From the NCBI RefSeq assembly GCF_051020985.1, contig NC_135010.1, positions 13,390,001-13,454,000 on the forward strand: DNA of 64,000 bases. The letters run 5' to 3'. The notes under the pieces are model-generated. The model was not told where the DNA came from, ran no database searches, and was given only the letters and a program-made list of their open reading frames with translations. A program made the translations under genes and the position numbers. Source of the DNA: Nomia melanderi. Its lineage: Eukaryota > Arthropoda > Insecta > Hymenoptera > Halictidae. Below, piece after piece: positions 21,681 to 33,789 of the stretch (position 1 is the stretch's first letter; each line of letters begins with the position of its first letter).

Positions 21681-22029
21681 TCCGCAAGGACCAAGAACCA
21701 GGCCCAGTCTAGGATTCGCGTGAAGGAACAACGCCCACGACCCTGAGTCCCTTATAATGGATCGAAAGAGTGGGTCCTCGCAGGGGGCGTCGCGCGTCAC
21801 GAGGCGTCGTCGGGGGACAGGGCCAAGGGTGTGGAGGAGGAGAGCCGTGTGCCGATCGGCTGAGTTTCCGCGCGATGATGACATGTTAATGCATGGATGC
21901 GTAGTACGTAAAAGCGTGTCTGGGAGGGCGCGGGGCGGAGGTGGGGCGAGGGCGAGGAGAGGACGCGCCGGTGGTGGCGATGCACGAGCCGAAGTAAGGC
22001 TCCCTTTCCTGCCGGATGGGTTTGCTCTC

Positions 22030-22054
22030 GACCCGTTCGAAGAGCGAACGGGTC
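22030..22054. other. perfect 10-bp hairpin, 5-nt loop
   Basis: GACCCGTTCG (22030-22039), AAGAG, CGAACGGGTC (22045-22054). Ten uninterrupted pairs make this the cleanest hairpin in the block. No T-tract follows. It could be a cruciform-prone dyad or part of a structured RNA. Confidence 0.7.
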
Positions 22055-23084
22055 CTCGGCCCCGACGTGTCCCGAGTCATTGTCGCCCTGCCTTCTTCAT
22101 CTGCATACAATGCCGGAGACATCCGCGGCTCGAACCGCTCCCCCTCCGCGCGCGTTCGCCGGCCCCGGGACCGTCGTCATCGGAATATCGTTGATATGGC
22201 CGCCCATCGAAATTACCGAACGGTGAGCCGCGCGAGCGCGGGGGACAAGAGAGGACAGGGCAGAACGCGCGCAGCGCGTGTCGGTCCCTGCGGTCGGCTT
22301 CGAATTCTTTCGAGTCGAGCTTTTTTGCGGGCCGTCTCTGCTCCGGTTCGGCGGCCGAGCGCGGCCCGGAACGCTTCGACAGCGGGTTCCTTCGATCGAC
22401 GACCGATCGATCTCGTTCCGCTCCCCTCGCTCCCCGGCGTCGTGCATCAGGGATCCATGCAAAAAGACGTCCGACCACTACGGTCGACGCGACACCGAGG
22501 TCCGTTCGAGGAACACCGGACTCTGCGAAGGGCGATTTTGTTGTGCACCGTCGAGGGAAGCTCGATCCGCGAGAGGCAGGGCGAGGAAACGGTCGATTAA
22601 GAGCAGGAGGTCGAGCTCGTAACCGTTAGTCTCGCGCGCGCTCCCTTTTCCGACCGAATAGTGGCAACAGTTGCGGTTTATGAAATTAAATCGACCCCGA
22701 TGCGTTCCGTGGCAGCGCTCCGCGGCGGATATTGTCTACGTGTCCTCGAAATTTTCCATCGCAGTCGCGCCGGGAGCTACGGTGCGTCCGATCCAAGACG
22801 AATCTCTCGCTCGGGACGATCAATCCGACGCGGAGGAGGGGGCTCTCGACGGTTGTAACAGTTTAAGCGCGTCGTTCGAAATTAAGCGGCAATTTTTGGA
22901 GCGCGCGCGCAGAGCGGGGGGCCCCGTCCTCTTCTCTGTCGGCCGGCCGCGCGGCGAGGGGCGATTTATTTTCGGGGGCGGTCGCAGACCGCGCTCTATA
23001 ATATCCAGCACGAGCGCAGCCACCTTTATCTCGGCTATTAACCCCCGGCGAACTAATTAAATTAAATGATCCACGGTCCCTCGA

Positions 23085-24212
23085 TCATCCGGCGCGTAAG
23101 TGCCTATTTATTCCGACGCCCTTCGAACCGAATGAAATCGTAACGCGAATTCCGAGCGGCGTCCCTTCGAATTCCACGATCAGCGTCGTCGTCGTCCTCG
23201 CGTTCGATTTCCCTGCGACCGTTCGCCGCGAAAGAAAATCGGCGCGCGGGATAGAATCGCTACGGAGGAAAGGGGTCGTTGCGCAGGCAGCTGGGTCGAG
23301 ATTGTTCGAGGAGGATATATGGGAGGTATCGGAAGGTACACAGGGGCCCCGACCCCTTCCGGGTCTGATCGAAGGTAGCTCGAGTGGCGGCGACGGGAAA
23401 AGAAGGAAACGCGGGGTGGCGCGGCGGAGGGGCCTGCCGCGCCACGATCCTCGCACGCACGTGCTGGATAGAGGGTCGAGCCACGGAGAGAGCCAAGGAA
23501 GCTCCCCCGGGAGCCACGTACCATTTTGCATAAATCGCGAGACACCCCGTAGCGGTGGAACCTCGGGGAGATTCCGAAATGGCTCGAACCTACGGCGGCG
23601 CCGCGCGCGATCACCGGGGGGATGAAAATGCCGTGGCGGCGCACCCGATATTTCCAGCCCCTTTTTCTTTTCCGCGGCAAGCACGTTGCCGCCCAGGAAT
23701 TTCCTCGATAATCCCGTGGAATCCCGGAAACGCGTAAGCGTCGCTCCTCCTCGGTAGAAAGTCGATTCGGATCGCGATAGTCGGATCTGGACACTGACGG
23801 AGGGTGCGGGAAACGCCGAGACCCTCCACCCTCTTTCCGCGGCTCGGCTTAATTCAACGATAACCGCAATATGCTTTCTCCCGTGGCTGCGGAGGATCGT
23901 TTTATAGCGGTAACTCGAAGCGGACTGCCACCGCGGGGGATGTAAGGCCCCCATGTGCTCGACGAGGGGATGTATCGCGACGGCGAGCCGGAATGAAACG
24001 CAACGACAGCTCGGGGTGTAGTTAATGTTGCCGGTTCCGCACGCTGGTCCCCGAGAGGCGAAGCCTACGAAACTTTCTCCGTCGTTCCGGCCGCCGTCGA
24101 CACCACGGCGTCGAACGAGCGTCGAATCGCGCGGACGTAAAAAAGCATTGACCGGCCAGTGAACTTTTTGGCCGTCGCTGGCTCGTCTCGCGTTTCTCAA
24201 CCATAAATCCAC
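23085..24212 (-). CDS. unrecognised 375-codon open frame, doubtful gene
   Basis: This is the longest open frame in the window. The conceptual product is rich in Arg, Ser and Pro, with no signal peptide, repeat, zinc-binding pattern or enzyme motif that I can see. The last 25 or so residues look more protein-like than the rest. Frames of 204 codons on the same strand and 107 on the opposite strand overlap it, the pattern expected when stops are rare because of composition. A frame of this length is near the upper limit of chance for G+C-rich DNA, so I record it rather than drop it. Confidence 0.1.
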   Translation of the reverse strand: MDLWLRNARRASDGQKVHWPVNAFLRPRDSTLVRRRGVDGGRNDGESFVGFASRGPACGTGNINYTPSCRCVSFRLAVAIHPLVEHMGALHPPRWQSASSYRYKTILRSHGRKHIAVIVELSRAAERGWRVSAFPAPSVSVQIRLSRSESTFYRGGATLTRFRDSTGLSRKFLGGNVLAAEKKKGLEISGAPPRHFHPPGDRARRRRRFEPFRNLPEVPPLRGVSRFMQNGTWLPGELPWLSPWLDPLSSTCVRGSWRGRPLRRATPRFLLFPSPPLELPSIRPGRGRGPCVPSDTSHISSSNNLDPAACATTPFLRSDSIPRADFLSRRTVAGKSNARTTTTLIVEFEGTPLGIRVTISFGSKGVGINRHLRAG

Positions 24213-24879
24213 GCCGACCGGGCTGTACTTTTTCGAAATGATCCGCGGCGACCATTATCGGGGACAGTAATTCGGCGGGCGCGATCGATCGGTCGGCGGC
24301 GGTCGCGATTCACCGGCCCGATAAGGCCCGTCCCGTGGAACCGGTAACGCGGCGCGGCGCTGCATCGCCAGGCCACGCTTTCGGTGAGCCAGTTTCGCCG
24401 TTGCCGCGCCGCGGTTGCATCACTTTCGCATCGGATTTAAGCCGAGCCGTAAACCTTGGGCTAGCGCCGATACGTCGCGGTCGCCACGTTTGATGGGAAA
24501 GTCCGGCTCGGACTTTAAGCGCGAGGAACAGGCCGGACACCTTCCGCGTTCCTCGCCTGCGATCCTTTCGGAACGTCATCCGCGGAACGCGGATAATTAG
24601 CTGCTCGTTTATCCGGCGACGATTAATAAACTGGGGACGACTCGTTGATCCGCGTTAACGGCGCGCTAATCCGACAAACTAGAAACCGACCTAATACGTT
24701 TAGCCAAGGATGTTCCAATTTCTTCCGGAGACTCCTCGCGACGCGCCGATACGTCTGCCACAGAAGTTACACGGAGATTCCCTTGTAGATCCCGAATGGA
24801 AGAAAATTCGTATACACGGCCGAGGCGTTCTCTAGATCGCCCCGGCGATCGATACGTGTTCGGGATCCGGAGAGAGAAG

Positions 24880-25080
24880 GTAGGCAGGCAAGATCGAGGA
24901 GAAGCGGCGAGCGACCGGATGGGCAGGACAAGACAGGCTTACGCAAGCCTCATACCTATAAGTTAAGATTAACCTTGCTTAGCGGCGTGGGGCGTGCAGG
25001 GGAGCCATGGGGACTGTCGAGTCCCGGGCCGGCTAACGAACGAGGACATTTGACGGGATTAATTTATGTCCAGTTTGGTA
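24880..25080. promoter_or_regulatory. CpG-poor island with small hairpin and homeodomain core
   Basis: The stretch contains the hairpin AGGCTT-ACGC-AAGCCT (24935-24950), the dyad GTTAAGATTAAC just after it, and TTAATTTATG near 25060. Composition differs from both sides. Such islands are typical of conserved noncoding elements in insect introns, but conservation cannot be judged from one sequence. Confidence 0.3.
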
Positions 25081-28000
25081 ACCGAACGCAGCGATACGAC
25101 CGGCCATATCAGGAGAGAAGACGTAGGAGAGAAAGGGGAGGGGGGCGACCGGAGACGATGCGTACAGGTATCATCGTACGCTCGTGTTCGGCCAGGGACA
25201 TCGGTTTTAGGGAATAACGAGTCTTCTTCGTCGTCTTCGTCGTAGTTCGACCTTCCCTCCCCCCGGCCCCCTTCCTTTTAACCTTTCTCCTAGTCCCGTC
25301 GCCACAAGGAGTCGCCGTTGGTCTCTTTCCCGCGAACGCTCGACATCACGAAACCCGCTCTCTAACCCGCAAACCTATCTCTCGAGGGTTAACGGTGAAT
25401 GGGCGACCGCGTTGCCAAACCGGACACCTTTTTACGCCGGCGGATCCGCTCGCGCAGCTGGCAAGGAAGTCGGAAAGAACGAGTCGCTTTTTCGCTGGAT
25501 ACCGGTGACCTCGACCGACATCTCTCTCGTTTCTCTCTCGGCGGTGCTCGCCTCCCCTCGCGTCCCTTTGTCCCTTCGATCCACCGTCGGCAAGGGGTTG
25601 CCGCCAATTATCATCGAAGTCGCACCTTTTCTCACCTGTCGGCTCGCAGGCTACCACCGCGCAGCGAGAGAACAATGCGAGAAACGGGGCTGTCCGGTCG
25701 TGCGATCTCTGGAAAATTCAAGGATCGCGTGCGTCCGTTGGAATACCGTTCGCGCGCGATAGATAGCCGGGTGAACAGCCGAGAAAAATCGGCGGCCAGT
25801 GGATATCGAGGCGGTGACCCTCGAGCTGGCGAGAATGGAACGGTTTACCATCGAGACGTCGGTCGATCGAACGATTCAATCGGGTCGGCCGAGCGTTCGT
25901 CCAACCGTGAGCGCTGCAACACTGTGCATTTAGATCGTTTATAAATCGTGCGCAGATGGTATCGGCGCGACAATAATAAAGGCCCAGTCTCGGCCCGTTG
26001 CGCGCCGTTCAACCGCTAAACGATCGCGACGCGGCGCGTGTGCGCTAATGGCGGCGCGGCTCGGGGTTTCGGCCGAATTCGACGCGGTTTCACGCTCCTT
26101 CCGCCCGGCACGATCCAACGCGGGGCTATCCTGGCCAGTGACGCAACGGCCACCGGCCGTCCGCCGGCTCGATGAAAAATCTCTTTTAAATCGTCCGTCT
26201 AATTGCGATTTGACGAGCCGCTCTCCGCTCGCCGGAGGCTTCCGTGCCGCTCGATCCGGTGGCGTATTGTCTCGGGGCCCATCAACCGCATGATCGATGA
26301 TCCGCCGACGAGAGAGAGAACCTCGCCGAATTTCACGCTGCACCTTAACGAGGTCCCGAGATCGCCTAGCCGGTCGTGGCGTTCTTCCGGGCTGGGGAAC
26401 GCGAACGCCGATAAAACGTTCCGATCGTTTCCGTTCTTGCGGGGGACGGTCAGCGTCCTAGGAAACTTCTTTTTCACGAACCCATCCCAGCCGAGTCCGC
26501 TTTGTCCACGACATCCGGAGAGAAGAGGCCTCGACGGGAAACGTGGGCACGATCGTTAAAGTCGCCGGCCCGATTTATTTATCGCGAGAAGAAAGGAGGC
26601 TTAGCGGGGATCGGTTCGAAGGTTGGTTCATTGAGCGCCCGGTGCGTCTGGATCAGCGAGTGATTGATAGTGATTCGGCAGATAGCGATCGGTGGACGCG
26701 CAGAGGTGTGCACCTGACGGTGCGCGCGCGAGGAAGCGCGTCCGCGTGAGAGACGAAGCGGGAACAACGGGCGAATCCTCCGTGCCGGGAGAAAGAAGGC
26801 TAAGACAGCCGAAGAGAGACGGAGGGGCGAGGAAGGGGGCCGGAGAGGTCCGAAGGTGGCTGCTTCTGCGGCCCTCGGAAACCCGTGGAACCTATTATCC
26901 GAGGTGGGCACACCGGCTATCGGCAGCCAGCATCTTTCCGTGTGGGTGTCCGAATACCCTTAAGACCCCATAAGTCGAGTGCCACCCTGCCGAGAAAACC
27001 GCCCCCGCGGACTGCTCGCTAGACACCTCCTTAGACACCCTTTCAATTTCCTATATGCCCGATAATCATCTGACCGACCGGATCTCACCGCGGGGTGGAA
27101 CGGTCGTGTCTCCTTTTTTCTCTCTCTCTCTCCCTCCGTCGTTACTCTACTCCTTTTCTTCCCGTTCCGATCGGTCGTCCTCTCGCTGTTCACGACCGGC
27201 CTAACCTCGCTTTCCTCGGGGGTATCGAGGACATCTTCCCGGCCGACATAATTGGAAGTACCGAGATCGAGACGTCCGATTGCCGAGACGAGAATATTAG
27301 AGACGTTTCGAGCCGTTCCCGATAAATTACACCAAGGACGGACTCGTCGGGTCGCGGGGGGGTCGCCGGCGGACGACGGCCGACCGGACGGAAACGGACG
27401 ACGAGATCGCGTCGCAACGGAAATCGCCCGGTGAATCGGACGGCCGGGGGATAGAAGGAAGCCGCGCGACGAAGCATTGTTTCCGTCGCGGCCCTCGCGA
27501 CCCTCGCCGTAATCTATAGTCCTTAAATTTTCTAAAGTGCTCAATCACCCGGCGTATTTTTATGCAAACGCCGTCTCGCGCGGATCCCCCCGGACCTACC
27601 CGGGCAGCTCACAATAAAGCCGTGACGTATGAATCTACCGGCGACATAAACTTCGCGCGCATATTATTAGCCGCTATTTCGGAAGACTTATGCCAGCCCC
27701 CCGCCTCCCGGCTCACCCGTGGCCTCGTCTCCTCTCCTTTTCCCTCGCCTTTACCTGAGACCCTCGGCCCGATACGCTCTCGGGTCTCGATCGAATACCC
27801 TTTTTCTTCGTCCCTGCCGCCGCCGCCCTTGCGCTACCCGATTCCACACGCTCGGCCGTGGCAACGCCGAAACTCGAGATAACGTCCGCCGCGTTTCGAA
27901 AATCCGAGGGTGGAGATATCCCGGGGGACGGGCAACAAAGGCTCGCGAGCGCGTTCCCCGCTACCGGATCGCTCGTTAACGTCGTCGCCGCCGCCGCGTC

Positions 28001-30000
28001 GATACGCCGCGGGACGACCGCGAGCCGCGTAATTGATGCACCGAGCGGAGATAGTCGGCAGAAAACGAACGAGATTACCGTGGGCGTGCCCGCCGCGGAC
28101 GTCCGTCTCGCCGGAAGGAGAGAGGGCATGGAAACGCGCGGCGTGTAAACTGTCCAATAAGTAAGGAGCCGAACACGGGGCCCGGCTCGTAGGGCCCTCC
28201 GTTCCTTCTTGTACTTTGCGCCGTCCGCTGGCTGCCTGCGTTTCATAACGTACGGCACACGTATCGAGGCAGGAGGGCCGGAGAGACGCCACCGCCGCTA
28301 TAAAGAATATCCGAGAGACCGAGAATAAAAGCGGCTTGACTTATTTGAACCACCACGACGGACGGAGAAAGAAACGGAGACAGGCCGCCGGGACACAGGC
28401 CGAGAGAAGAGAAAGAGAGGGACGCGGCCGGGCAACGAGCCGGAGAAAGAGGAACGAAACGATAGAGGGGAGTAGTAGGGCCCAGGCCCAACCGGCCGCG
28501 AGACCTCGCAGCGACAGGGACCAACAGCCGCAGAAGCAGTGGCCGAATACTGCTATATTGCTCGACCTTTGCGATCCGAGCACGCGTGCCCACACACGTC
28601 GGTTCGCTCGCGTTCGTATCGGCCGGCAAACCGGGGCCCGCCGATTCCCCGTATCGATCCGGAGCGTTCCTCCGGATCCGATTCACCGAATCGTGTTATC
28701 GACGCCGCCGCTCGTCCACCTTATCCTCGTTTTGCTCGGTTTCCCCGGACGCGGCCTCTATCTTCCGTCCCGGTGCTCGTAAACGGATCGCATCCTCGAG
28801 GGAACGGTCTCGCGGCGGCGTTCGTTTTTTCATTCCGCGATGGATGATCGACTTCCTTCATTAATTGCTTTCACCGATTCCGATCGAGCTCGAAGGAGGA
28901 CGCGGATGACGCTTGGAATTACATCGGTAATAGAGAGTCTCGAAGCTAGTCGGCCTCTAGTCCGAATTCCCTATTGTCAGGTAGAAAAGTGTCGCGCCGA
29001 GAGATAATTGAAAGATAAATCGGATCCCGTTCGTATAATAAGCCTGCTCACGCCTCGGCGTGTCTAGGAGAGCCAAGGTGCGAGCAGCGTCTCTCTAGCT
29101 GGCGGACGACAGAGGCGTAGCGCGTGGACGTCAGCGCGAGGCGCGATGAAAGGAGCCGGGCCACTAAGTGACGGTAATTATCGTAAAAACAGTGATTTTT
29201 CGCAGCATCGCGGTCGGCTATTTTTAGAGGCCGACTCATAGCGGCCGGACCTTCCTCGCCGAGACAACCCGTCGTCTATGCGGTCGCTCGTGTGCGCGTG
29301 CACACGCCTCCGACGACTTCCTAGTTTAGAAGAGACGTCGTCGATTGTCCTCGGCATCGGCCGCGGTTCTCTCCTCGATCGTCCCGGCAGGATTCCCGGT
29401 CGGATGCCGCGTTATCGGCGCAATTACGCGGTATCGGGCGCCGCGTCGTTACGTAACCTCTGTTTGGTAGCCGTCGAGCAGGGCCGCGGCCGATCAGGCT
29501 TTTAAATTTCCTCGCGCGCGCGCGCGCGGGAGGAGCGAGGGCTCTCGAGCGCGCCTCGAGATAGCGACGCGCGGTTGTAGCGGTAGTTTCTCGCGGCACT
29601 CGCTGAACCGGTAATATTCTGTTCGCAGGACACGTCGACGGAGTCCAGGCGGAGTGCGGCGCGGGAAGGGCGGAAACGCTTTGTCGTCTCTGTTGGCTGG
29701 CTGTCAGCCGCGTTAATCCGCGCGTGGACGAGCAACGCACGGGGAAAAGAGGACGCGGCGCGAGCTACGTGGAGGATGAAACGAGCGAAGGAACCGCGGC
29801 CCACGGCGGGTCCTTTCGGAAGCGGGAATGTTTATCGACGAAATATTTGCGCGTGTGTCCACTCGCGGCCAGCGGCGCTCGCTTGGCTCCGACGAGCGTT
29901 AATTTTCTATAATCTTCTTCGCAAACCTCGCGACCGGGGACCGTCCAGGGGACCCGACGTCCCAGAAGCAGTTTCTCGCGTCTCTCGGACGTTCCCCCGG
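25080..30000. other. gene-free block
   Basis: Contents are a TTC/TCG run at about 25221-25243, a (TC)n run near 27121 and the dyad CGGCGT/ACGCCG around an ATGCAAA site at about 27550-27575. There is also a TATAAAGA-like sequence near 28301 and a (CG)n tract at 29513-29528. Open frames reach 194 codons (26960-27544, minus); none is recognisable and most are mirrored on the other strand. Confidence 0.5.
29513..29528. repeat. (CG)8 tract, Z-DNA-prone
   Basis: Eight alternating CG units. Alternating CG of this length is the classic Z-DNA-forming sequence. Another (CG)7 tract lies at 38629-38642. Confidence 0.85.
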
Positions 30001-30038
30001 TTGCCGAAATCCAGAATGACCAACTTATCCTAACATGC

Positions 30039-30764
30039 TCAGTGTAAAACTGTTACCTTCAAATATACGTAGTCGCAAAACTCGAGTTTCTGTATCAATC
30101 GCACCAGACCCGACTCGACTCCGCCTAGAGAAACGCGGGGTGCCGTTGGATCGAAGTTCGAGTGAACGCTAGAACTGTCGGCTACTCGAATGTGTAATTT
30201 CTCAAAGTATCCGTACCTTCTCAGCAATTGTACGCGAATAATGGTTCGTTTTGACCCGTCCAGTAGTTCTAGCGTCGACGACAACCTCGAACTAAGTCCT
30301 CGGTGACCGCGTTTCTCGGTCGAAAAGCCTACCGGAATGTCCTTTCCAGCGGTGTTATCTGACAGAGTTTCACGCCTCGTCAGGCAGGAGAACGACGACG
30401 TCACGCCCCGGTCCGTCATCGCGTGGAGACCGAGTCCACCTTCGATTCGCGCCGCGCGAACCGCGGCGATACGAGCAGTCGAGGTCGTCGCATCTGATCG
30501 CGATCGAGCGAGCCGGCTAACTCGGCCGACAGATCGAAATAACTCCCCGATCGCGTGTACACCTGGATTATCTAATCCCTCGATCGTCCGGCGATCCATC
30601 GTCCTTATCCCCGGCGGATGTTTTATGAATATCGTTAACCGCCGCGGTCGATTCGCCTCCGATCGTTCCGCGAGAAAGTTACCGCCGCGACTGGCGTAGG
30701 TGGTTATCCGCGGCGCGCGACGATGACGACGACGCCGGAGACGACGATTAAACCGGTGCCTCAT
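30039..30764 (-). CDS. unrecognised 241-codon open frame, C-terminal part protein-like
   Basis: The N-terminal half is Arg-rich and looks like a chance frame. The last 80 or so codons (about 30039-30290) encode a mixed hydrophobic/charged segment with aromatic residues and lower Arg content, from DNA that is less CpG-rich. This segment could be a real exon, but I recognise no domain. The frame ends in TAA at 30039. No convincing acceptor was identified at the composition change. Confidence 0.12.
   Translation of the reverse strand: MRHRFNRRLRRRRHRRAPRITTYASRGGNFLAERSEANRPRRLTIFIKHPPGIRTMDRRTIEGLDNPGVHAIGELFRSVGRVSRLARSRSDATTSTARIAAVRAARIEGGLGLHAMTDRGVTSSFSCLTRRETLSDNTAGKDIPVGFSTEKRGHRGLSSRLSSTLELLDGSKRTIIRVQLLRRYGYFEKLHIRVADSSSVHSNFDPTAPRVSLGGVESGLVRLIQKLEFCDYVYLKVTVLH
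30565..30578. promoter_or_regulatory. inverted pair of TAATCC (K50 homeodomain) cores
   Basis: GGATTA, TC, TAATCC: two perfect TAATCC cores facing each other with a 2-bp spacer. TAATCC is the core preferred by homeodomains with lysine at position 50, such as Bicoid, Otx/ocelliless and Goosecoid. A 14-bp symmetric arrangement could bind a dimer. It is one of two such inverted pairs in the window. Confidence 0.4.
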
Positions 30765-32374
30765 CCGCCCGCGAAAGCTCGTTCGCGGCGATAGCGTTTA
30801 TTAAGCCGGCCGCGCGCGTTCCAATTAATTTCGCCTATTAGGCGGCAATCGCGGCGAACGATAATAGCGCGCGCGACTGTTGCGCGGCGCTGAACGTAGA
30901 CCGGTCCGCGTGCGTTCCAATAATTTCATTAGAATCGGACGCCGGCCTCTTTTTTTCGGCGTCGACCGTCGCCGGGAACGAATTCAATTTTCCGCGGGGC
31001 ACGGACGCTCGTTTAAAAGTCGGAATCGCGGCTGGTCACTCGTAATTGTTTTCGTTTAATACACCGGACCCGACTTCCGCGCCGATACCGCGGAAATAAT
31101 AAAGCGGTTCTGTTGGAATCCGTAACGAGCCGGCGCGTCGCGTTGGCCCAGGTAAGTACAGCGAGACGCGTTCGGGAGGACGATCGAATCGATTCCGCTT
31201 TTAATAACGACCGCGTGCTCGTGTAATCCCGCGCTCGTCGATATCTCGATTACAATTTCCGGCGAACACCGGCGAGCCAGCGCGACACCGTTGCCCGTGG
31301 AACGAAAAACTTTGGAAACGCGGCGACGGGAAGCTCCGTTATTTCGAAAGGCAGGCTCGTCCGGCAGCGGAGGAAGAGAGGAGAGGAGGTTTCGGGCCTC
31401 GGGCTGTGCGCGACGATCGCCGGCTGACCCACACGCCGGAGAATTCCATCTAGCTGACCCAACTCCGCGGTTAGCGACGCACCCACACGTCCGGCTTCAG
31501 CTGGACGAAGCCGCGCGTGCATCCTACGCGGCGGTGTCCGCGAGTTTTCTGCCTAACGGCTCGGCGCGGCGAAGAATTCCGTTGCCGAGGTTCCATCAGC
31601 TGGCCGAACGTATTTCCGGTGGGAAAACCGGCGAGATTTTCCGCGGGCCGTGAGAGAAACGAGAGAAACGTGACGCGACGCGGGGGCGAGTCACGAAAAT
31701 GACGCATCGTCGAGCGGCGAGAGCGAATTAATTTTCGTTCGGAGTCGCATAAATCGCACCGCGGCCGGGGAATTTATTAAGCGCGGGTAATGACAAACAC
31801 GCGCATACATTACGCGTCGCTGGATGCCGGCGGGGCTCGGGTTTCCCTTGCGGATCGAGCGAGCGAGCGGGCGAGCGAGCGGTCGTTCAGTAAGACGTCA
31901 ACTCGCATTCTTCTATGAAACCGCGCGTCTCGTTTTGTCACGGTTAATGAAGTTACCAGCTCGGTTCCGAGCAACAGTGTGTAACGGGCTTTCGCATTCA
32001 CCGGTCAACTCGCATTAGCATTATATACCGTCCACCGATCTGGTAGCCGCGGCTCCCCAGTCCCCATTAATCCTTCACCTTCCGCGCGCCACCATTAATC
32101 ACCGCTTTATCATTTTCCTATCATTTTAATAGAATATAACGGGCGACGGAAGCCGCGATTCAACTCGCACCTCTCTCGCACCCAGTTCGAATAAAAGTTC
32201 GAGGAAAGAGGTCGCCGCGACGGCGACCGAACCTTGACGGAAACCTGGAAAAACGGGGCGGCTGGTTTGCGCGGGAATGCGATGCACGTGCACCTATGTG
32301 GAAAGAGAGAAAGGCGGCGAAGAGGGGGCGGGAGAAATAGAGGAAGAAAGCTGGTAAGTCGAGGGAGAGGACGC

Positions 32375-32375
32375 C

Positions 32376-32406
<31 letters not shown>

Positions 32407-32408
32407 GC
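32375..32408 (+). repeat. (AG)n microsatellite
   Basis: About thirteen perfect AG units, a GG interruption, then four more. It is the longest GA tract in the window and lies in a wider purine-rich region beginning near 32300. Confidence 0.95.
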
Positions 32409-33549
32409 GAGCGCGAAGAGAGTAGGAGAGACGGACGGTGCATACGCGGCATACATTAGCATAGGTTTGCTCGGCACGGGCTGTTTCATAGGTGGTTAGT
32501 TGGCACGCGACCGTGAGAGGTTCGACGCAACGAGTCGAACGCTCGGGAGAAGGGATTTCGAGCACGCAATGTTTTTTGCCGACCTCTAAACAAAAGCTCC
32601 GAGGAGCCGACGATTAGCCGAGGAAACTGCGAGACGCGTGTCGCGTACACGCGCGGAAACCTCCGGCGAGAGAGCGCGCCGCGGCCGAGAGGTGGAAACG
32701 GGAGGAGGCGACCGACTCCCGACGGCCTTAAAGGTTTTAATGTTATGCGGGATTCCCTTACCCCGTGAACGAGGCGAGGGAAAAAGAGCCTGAGCGCGAA
32801 AGCGAAACGGGAAGAGAGACGAGGAGAGAGGCGGGGAGACACGGAGGGGAGAGAAGGTCTGGGCCCCGAGTCTCTCCTGCTCGTAGGAAGCCGTTAACCC
32901 ACTTGTTCCTCGTATACTAATGAGGATGAAAATGAGATGACTGCGTTTATTTTAATTTCATCAGGTGCATGGGACGTCGGCCGTGCGCCGCGGCTGCACC
33001 TGCTCGGCTCGTGCCGATCTTCGCACTTCTCGCGGACCGAGGACCGCGCGGTCCCTCGCGAGTGCTAGCCTTCGTCGCTATCCGATCCTTATCCTCCCTT
33101 GCAACCGCGCAACCTTCGCGAGTCTACGCGTCGAACCCCCGGTTGAAACGTTTCTCGCGGAAATCAACGGCGCCCGTTCAATCGCCGACCCGAAATCGAA
33201 TTCTCTCCTGTAACGTATCCGTCGAGACTCTCCGACGGTGCAGCTAGGTGGATCGACGCGGAAGAGGAGGAAGACGGAGAGAGGAAGGAAGAAAAAAACG
33301 GTCGACGGAAAAGCTCTCTGCAATCGTTGGTCGGCGGTTACACCTTTGCCTAACAATGGGGAGCGGGACGGTCTCCCTCTCGCCCTCCTGCTCGATCTTT
33401 TCCTCGGTCTGTTACGGTTTCGCGGTGATTGGTCCCGAACCAGGAACCCGGCATCGACTCGAGAATACGCTACGGTCGAGATAGACGAACTCTTTACGTA
33501 TGCACGATTGTCTTCCGGTGGGAAGGAGACCGAGACATTGCTGCGTTTC

Positions 33550-33570
33550 GGAGAGAGAGAGAGAGAGAGG
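33550..33570 (+). repeat. (GA)n microsatellite
   Basis: Ten perfect GA units followed by GGTGTAAGAGGGAAGG purine-rich DNA. Confidence 0.95.
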
Positions 33571-33789
33571 GTGTAAGAGGGAAGGGTGGAGGGTGAGCGG
33601 AAAGAGCGTCGAATAGCTGGAGCTCGATGGTTCGAGAAAGCACGGAAGGAAGGAAGGAAAGGGTTTTAGCATCCATCCTTATGGTTCGACGGCGATGGCT
33701 CGGAGACGAGCATCTATCTCAGGGGTGTGATCTTCCCTGCCCTGTCTCGATCGAGCGGGGACGGAGGAACGAGCGGACGGACGCGGGGG

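Larger units (their letters stand above)
21680..24600. other. gene-free block
   Basis: The block holds the perfect hairpin at 22030-22054, AT-rich homeodomain-core sequence at about 23040-23065, and one long minus-strand open frame (separate entry). Frames at 22016-22600 and 22077-22478 overlap on opposite strands and are Arg-rich; I reject both. No tandem repeat longer than about 15 bases was seen. Confidence 0.5.
30770..33780. other. gene-free block with GAGA tracts
   Basis: The block holds a perfect donor-like CAG/GTAAGTA (GT at 31152), a GAGC-type run at 31858-31885, (AG)n at 32375-32408 and (GA)n at 33550-33570. A second donor-like CTG/GTAAGTC (GT at 32354) precedes the first GA tract. 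Frames are short (120 codons or fewer, except one of 151 shaped by the GA tract). Confidence 0.5.
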
